Below are positions 59,507 through 64,000 of a DNA stretch of 64,000 bases, piece after piece. The stretch is from Woeseiaceae bacterium (GTDB taxonomy: Bacteria > Pseudomonadota > Gammaproteobacteria > Steroidobacterales > Woeseiaceae), in assembly GCA_030066625.1 (NCBI GenBank), contig JASJBG010000007.1, positions 1 through 64,000 on the forward strand. The letters are read 5' to 3'. Position numbers and translations under genes: made by a program. The notes under the pieces are model-generated. The model had not been told where the DNA came from. It did not search any database and saw nothing but the letters and a program-made list of their open reading frames with translations. Each line of letters opens with the position of its first letter. Position 1 is the first letter of the stretch.

Positions 59507-60580
59507 ATGAAAACGACCTCTATCTCATTGATTTTAATCGCCCTTTCGGCAACGCAGATCACCGCCTGCGGCGTTGGCGAGGCCAGCGCGGCACTCGAGG
59601 ACGAGGCGGAAGCGTCCACCCCGGTACCGGTCGAAGTCGCGTATCCGGCGCGCGAGGACATTTTCGCGACCTACCACGCAACGACGACGATCGGCTCCGA
59701 GGGCGATGCGCCGGTGCTGGCCCGGGTACCGGGCGAACTCGTCGAGCTCTTCGTCGAGGAAGGCGACTGGGTCGAAGAGGGCCAGGTCCTCGCCCGGCTG
59801 GACGGCGAGCGTCTGCGCTTGGAAATGCTTTCGGCGAAAGCCAATCTCGACATGGCGCGCGGCGAGTACCAGCGCTACGTCGACCTGAACCGTCGCGGCC
59901 TTGTCAGCCAAGCGATGTTCGACGGCCTGAAGTATGACCTCGAGGCGCTCGAAGCCAGCTACCAGCTCAAGAAGCTCAACTACGAATATTCGAATATCCG
60001 CGCGACGATCTCGGGTTTCGTCTCGGAACGCCTCGTCAAACTCGGCGAGAACCTGCCCGAAGGCCATGAAGCCTTCCGCATTACGGACACCAGCGAGCTG
60101 ATCGCTTACCTGAAAATCCCGCAGACCGAGCTCGAGAAGTTTGCAACCGGGCACACCGCAACGCTGAACGTCGATTCGATGCCCGGCAGCGTATTCGCTG
60201 CGGAGATCGTTCGCGTCAGCCCGACGATTGACGTGCGCAACGGCACGTTCCGGGCGACAGCATTCATCGACAACAGCCACGGGCAGCTTGCGCCCGGCAT
60301 GTTCGCGCGCTTCGAAATCGCTTACGAAGTTCACGAGGACGCAATGACCATCCCGACCGAGGCGCTCGTGCTCGAGGACGAACAGGCATCGGTGTACGTC
60401 GTTGCAGACGGCCAGGTCACGCGCCGCGACATCACCACCGGTATCGAATCGGACGGCCGCATCGAAATCATCGGCGGCCTCGGCGAAGACGAGCAGATCG
60501 TCATCGTCGGTCACTCGGCATTGCGTGACGGCAGCCGCGTCCTGGCCAGCACCGAGAGCTCGGACCGCTACACGGGCTGA
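59507..60580 (+). CDS. RND efflux adaptor lipoprotein (first of two)
   Basis: ATG at 59507 gives 357 aa; a GTG at 59489 is the alternative. Lipoprotein-type signal (ISLILIALSATQITACG), so anchored by lipid rather than a TM helix. Lipoyl and hairpin elements: PGELVELFVEEGDWVEEGQV, RLDGERLRLEML and the second half YSNIRATISGFVSERLV. The beta-barrel region carries ATGHTATLNVD. It is followed 76 bp later by a second adaptor with near-identical architecture. Confidence 0.9.
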   Translation: MKTTSISLILIALSATQITACGVGEASAALEDEAEASTPVPVEVAYPAREDIFATYHATTTIGSEGDAPVLARVPGELVELFVEEGDWVEEGQVLARLDGERLRLEMLSAKANLDMARGEYQRYVDLNRRGLVSQAMFDGLKYDLEALEASYQLKKLNYEYSNIRATISGFVSERLVKLGENLPEGHEAFRITDTSELIAYLKIPQTELEKFATGHTATLNVDSMPGSVFAAEIVRVSPTIDVRNGTFRATAFIDNSHGQLAPGMFARFEIAYEVHEDAMTIPTEALVLEDEQASVYVVADGQVTRRDITTGIESDGRIEIIGGLGEDEQIVIVGHSALRDGSRVLASTESSDRYTG

Positions 60581-60656
60581 CGCCCCACCGTCATGACCGC
60601 CGTCGATAAGCCGCGCCATTCAGCACAAGCGGCGGGACGGCATAAGGGAGGATTCA

Positions 60657-61790
60657 ATGACGCTATTTCGCATTAGCCCGGCAGCGTTCGCGCTTCTGTT
60701 CCTGCTTGCCGCCTGCGGTCAGCAGGAATCGAGCGCGAAGAAGGACGAGTCTGACGACGCGCCGCCGATTCCCGTCGAAACCAGCAAGCCCGCGCGCGGC
60801 GACATCTACGCCGTCTATGCGGGCACGGCCCCCATCGAAGCGTTCGCCGAAGCGGACGTCATTGCCAAGGTGGACGGCGAGGTCCGCGAAATTTTCTTCG
60901 AGGAAGGCCAGGACGTCAGCGCCGGCGACGTGCTCGCGCGGCTGGACGGCGAGCGTCTGCAGCTCGAACTGAACGAGTCGGAAGCACGCCTGCGCAAGCT
61001 GGAGCGCGACTACGAACGCAACGTCGACCTGAGCGAGAAGGACCTGGTCAGCGCGGGCGACTTCGAGAAAATCAAGTTCGAGATGGAGGCCCAGCGCGCG
61101 GCCCACAACCTGCGCAGTCTCGAGCTCGACTACACGCAGATCCGGGCGCCGATCGACGGCGTGATCTCGGAACGCTACATCAAGGTCGGCAACACGCTTT
61201 CCGAGGGCGACCCGGTCTTTCGGGTCACCAGCCTCGATCCGCTGGTGGCCTACCTGCACGTCCCTGAGCGGGAATACCGCAACCTCGGCGTCGGCCAGCC
61301 GGTCGGCATCGACATCGACGCGCTGAGCGGCCCGCCGGTCATCGCCGCGGTATCGCGCATCAGTCCGACCATCGACCCGGCAACCGGCACCTTCAAGATT
61401 ACGATCGAGATTCGCGACCCCGAACGCCGCATCAAACCGGGCATGTTCGGCCGCATCGGTGTCGTCTACGACCGCCACGCAAATGCGCTGCAGGTGCCGC
61501 GCAGCGCGCTCGTCGAGGAACTCGGGCGAACCAGCGTGTTCGTCGTCGAAGACGGCAAGGCTGTTCGCAAGTTCGTCGAAACGGGCTTCAGCGAAGGCGG
61601 CATGGTCGAGATCGTCACCGGTCTGGGCGATGCCGAGGACGTCGTGACGGTCGGCCAGATCGGCCTCAAGGACGACGCGGTCGTTACCGTAATCAACGCC
61701 GATACCGACGACGACGCAGAGACGGACGACGACGCACCAGTGAGTCTCGCCGAGCGCAACGGGGAGGAAGACGATGCGTCGATTGATTGA
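60657..61790 (+). CDS. RND efflux adaptor lipoprotein (second of two)
   Basis: 377 aa with a strong ribosome-binding site (GGGAGGATTC) and lipobox LLFLLAACGQ. Same domain order as the preceding adaptor, with RLDGERLQLELNESEARLRK and TQIRAPIDGVISERY. It ends in an unusual acidic tail (DADTDDDAETDDDAP) not present in the first adaptor. It overlaps the following permease by 17 bp. The two adaptors probably arose by duplication and may form mixed hexamers. Confidence 0.92.
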   Translation: MTLFRISPAAFALLFLLAACGQQESSAKKDESDDAPPIPVETSKPARGDIYAVYAGTAPIEAFAEADVIAKVDGEVREIFFEEGQDVSAGDVLARLDGERLQLELNESEARLRKLERDYERNVDLSEKDLVSAGDFEKIKFEMEAQRAAHNLRSLELDYTQIRAPIDGVISERYIKVGNTLSEGDPVFRVTSLDPLVAYLHVPEREYRNLGVGQPVGIDIDALSGPPVIAAVSRISPTIDPATGTFKITIEIRDPERRIKPGMFGRIGVVYDRHANALQVPRSALVEELGRTSVFVVEDGKAVRKFVETGFSEGGMVEIVTGLGDAEDVVTVGQIGLKDDAVVTVINADTDDDAETDDDAPVSLAERNGEEDDASID

Positions 61791-64000
61791 GATCGCCACC
61801 GAGCGACGCGTCACGATCGTGATGTTCACGGTCGCGATCGGCCTGTTCGGGATGGTGTCGCTATCGCGGCTCAACCTGAACCTGCTGCCCGACATCTCCT
61901 ACCCGACGCTGACGATTCGCACCGAGCTTACGGGTGCGGCACCCGTCGAGGTGGAGAACCTTCTGACCAAGCCCATCGAGGAAGCGGTCGGCGTCATACG
62001 TAACGTGCGACTCGTCCGCTCGGTATCGCGTTCGGGCCAGTCCGACGTGACGCTCGAATTCCTCTGGGGCACGGACATGGACGTTGCCGGCGTCGAGGTT
62101 CGCGAGAAGCTCGATATCCTCGAGCTGCCGCTGGAGGCATCGCGACCGCTGCTGCTGCGCTTCGACCCGTCATCGGAACCAATCATGCGCCTCGGCCTCC
62201 TCTACACGGAGGACGCCGCGGCGTCCGGTGCGGTTGCCGAAGCCGAGCTGAAGGCCCTGCGTCGGCTCGCCGAGGACCGCCTGAAGACGGACCTCGAGGC
62301 TGAGGAAGGCACGGCTGCCGTCAAGGTATCGGGCGGTCTCGAAGACGAGATCCAGATCCAGGCGGACCAGCAGAAGCTGTCGCAGCTCGGCATCAGCGTG
62401 CAGCAGATCGCCGAGCGCATCCGTGCCGAAAACGTCAACCTGTCCGGTGGTCGACTCGAGGAAGGCGACCAGCGCTTCCTGGTCAGGACGCTCAACGAAT
62501 TCCAGTCCGTCGACGAATTCCGTGACGCGATCGTGGCCTACGTGGCGGACCGACCTGTCTACCTGCGCGACGTCGCCACCGTCGAGCGCGGCTACAAGGA
62601 GCGCGAAGCCATCACGCGCGTCAGGGGGCGCGAGTCGGTGGAGCTCGCGATCTACAAGGAAGGCGACGCGAACACGGTGCAGGTCGCGAACCGCCTCGAG
62701 GCCCGCCTCGAGCGCGTACGCGCGGCGCTGCCCGATAACATCGAGATCACCAAGATCTACGACCAGTCACGATTCATCTCGTCCGCGGTGGACGACGTGA
62801 AGAATGCAGCCTTCCTGGGCGGCATTATCGCGATCATCGTGCTGTTCGGCTTCCTCAAGGACGCGCGCGCGACGACGATCGTCGGTATCGCGATACCGGT
62901 GTCCGTAATCGGCACTTTCCTGCTGATGTATGCGAACGGCGTGTCGCTCAACATCATGTCATTAGGCGGTATCGCGCTTGCGGTGGGCATGCTCGTCGAC
63001 AACTCCATCGTCGTGCTGGAAAACATCTACCGCAAGAAGGAACAGGGCCAGGGCATCCTGGACGCAGCCCGAAACGGCACGTCCGAGGTCGCGACCGCCG
63101 TTTTTGCCGCAACGCTGACGACAATCGCCGTGTTTTTCCCGATGGTCTTCATCTCCGGCGTCGCCGGGCAGTTGTTCCGCGACCAGGCGCTCACCGTCAC
63201 GTTCGCACTGGTGTTCTCGCTGATTGTCGCGCTGACCTTGATCCCGATGCTTGCCGCGCTCGGCACGGGCAGCCGCTACGAACGCGAAGAAGAAAGGGCT
63301 GTTCGCCCGAATACGTTCACGCAGATGGTCGGCGACAGCTTGCGCCTGTTCGGCTATATCGCAATGGCAATCCGGTGGGTCTTCGGCAAGATCATGCTGG
63401 TACCGACGTTCCTGTTCCAGCGGCTGTACCGCGGTGCGGCTGCCGTATATCCGCCGTTGCTCAGGTGGTCGCTGAATCATCGCGGCATCGTCGTAGCGTC
63501 GGCCGCGGCGATTTTCGTGGCAACCATGGCCCTCGTACCGCGCCTCGGCACCGAGCTGATCCCGCAGCTGTCGCAAGGCGAATTCAACGTGGATCTGCGG
63601 CTGCCCCCTGGCTCGCCGCTCAGCGAGACGGATCGTGCAATCCAGGCCGCGCAGCGCGTGACCCAGGACATTGACACGGTACAGCTCGATTTCTCAGTGG
63701 CCGGTACCGGTAACCGGCTCGACGCAAACCCCGTCGACGCCGGCGACAACACGGGCACGCTGAGTATCGCGCTCGAGGCCGGCGCCGGTCGTGACGAGGA
63801 AGACGCCGCAATGGCTGCGATGCGCGCCGAGCTGTCGCGCCTGCCCGGCGTCCAGTACGAATTTACCCGGCCGTCGCTGATGTCGTTCTCGAGCCCGCTT
63901 TCCATCGAGATCGCAGGCTACGATCTCGACGCCCTGACGCAGGTTGGCCGCTCTATAGAGCAGGCAATGGAGGCGTCGGATCGCTTCGCGGATATCAAGA
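61774..64000 (+). CDS. RND-family efflux permease, 3' end outside the window
   Basis: ATG at 61774 with GGGGAGGAAG upstream, overlapping the adaptor stop by 17 bp. The frame is open to the window edge (742 codons seen of about 1030 expected), which is why the ORF track lacks it. N-terminus RRLIEIATERRVTIVMF and TM4 ALAVGMLVDNSIVVLEN are typical; the second charged position is Asn. Two LLPDISYP-type periplasmic boxes follow. It resembles AcrB/MdtC-like or Swr-type exporters more than heavy-metal pumps. Confidence 0.92.
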   Translation, partial: MRRLIEIATERRVTIVMFTVAIGLFGMVSLSRLNLNLLPDISYPTLTIRTELTGAAPVEVENLLTKPIEEAVGVIRNVRLVRSVSRSGQSDVTLEFLWGTDMDVAGVEVREKLDILELPLEASRPLLLRFDPSSEPIMRLGLLYTEDAAASGAVAEAELKALRRLAEDRLKTDLEAEEGTAAVKVSGGLEDEIQIQADQQKLSQLGISVQQIAERIRAENVNLSGGRLEEGDQRFLVRTLNEFQSVDEFRDAIVAYVADRPVYLRDVATVERGYKEREAITRVRGRESVELAIYKEGDANTVQVANRLEARLERVRAALPDNIEITKIYDQSRFISSAVDDVKNAAFLGGIIAIIVLFGFLKDARATTIVGIAIPVSVIGTFLLMYANGVSLNIMSLGGIALAVGMLVDNSIVVLENIYRKKEQGQGILDAARNGTSEVATAVFAATLTTIAVFFPMVFISGVAGQLFRDQALTVTFALVFSLIVALTLIPMLAALGTGSRYEREEERAVRPNTFTQMVGDSLRLFGYIAMAIRWVFGKIMLVPTFLFQRLYRGAAAVYPPLLRWSLNHRGIVVASAAAIFVATMALVPRLGTELIPQLSQGEFNVDLRLPPGSPLSETDRAIQAAQRVTQDIDTVQLDFSVAGTGNRLDANPVDAGDNTGTLSIALEAGAGRDEEDAAMAAMRAELSRLPGVQYEFTRPSLMSFSSPLSIEIAGYDLDALTQVGRSIEQAMEASDRFADIK

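Overview
The window looks like chromosomal DNA from a GC-rich Gram-negative bacterium, most likely a gammaproteobacterium. The pointers are an LPS inner-core set (lpxL, Kdo kinase, two heptosyltransferases, hldD), glnE next to a zf-CHCC gene, a CysB-type regulator, tamA/tamB, PBP4, MltD and MltF lytic transglycosylases, and RND efflux operons. I see no phage, IS, CRISPR, rRNA or tRNA. Genes are packed tightly, and most convergent pairs touch or overlap at their stop codons. A more exact taxonomic placement would be a guess.

Layout. 1-2.3 kb: a perfect 98-bp inverted repeat at the window edge inside a membrane-protein gene, then mltD. 2.4-8.7 kb: a secreted AstE/AspA-like metallohydrolase and the LPS core cluster (lpxL, kdkA, GT9 heptosyltransferase, waaF, hldD, zf-CHCC). 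8.7-16.7 kb: glnE, a flavodoxin, a GGDEF-EAL protein, cysK and cysB. 16.7-22 kb: a minus-strand operon of sigma-54 activator, VTT membrane protein, PBP4 and SH3 protein. Divergent from it is a sigma-54 promoter with two palindromic upstream sites, driving a 33-aa membrane peptide and a highly structured 3' RNA. 22-38 kb: mixed metabolic and membrane genes, including two dienelactone-hydrolase-like proteins (one lacking catalytic residues), an ABC ATPase, a DUF819 transporter, YihG-like acyltransferase, folD, an AMACR-like enzyme and an mtnA-aldolase pair. 38-51 kb: a DUF4097 beta-repeat protein, amidohydrolase, PLP dehydratase, tamB, tamA, aminotransferase, mltF and a PLD-family enzyme. 51-64 kb: two lipoproteins, a cyclic-di-GMP-I riboswitch in front of an FAD oxidase, a PadR regulator, and two RND efflux modules with three adaptors; the last permease runs off the window.

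How the genes work together. Envelope building and maintenance dominates: LPS core, lipid A acylation, Tam-dependent outer-membrane assembly, peptidoglycan remodelling and efflux. Two regulatory layers stand out. One is cyclic-di-GMP, seen as an EAL/GGDEF protein and a GEMM-type riboswitch. The other is the self-contained sigma-54 module at 19.5-22 kb, whose output (peptide plus structured RNA) I do not recognise and consider the best candidate for something undescribed.
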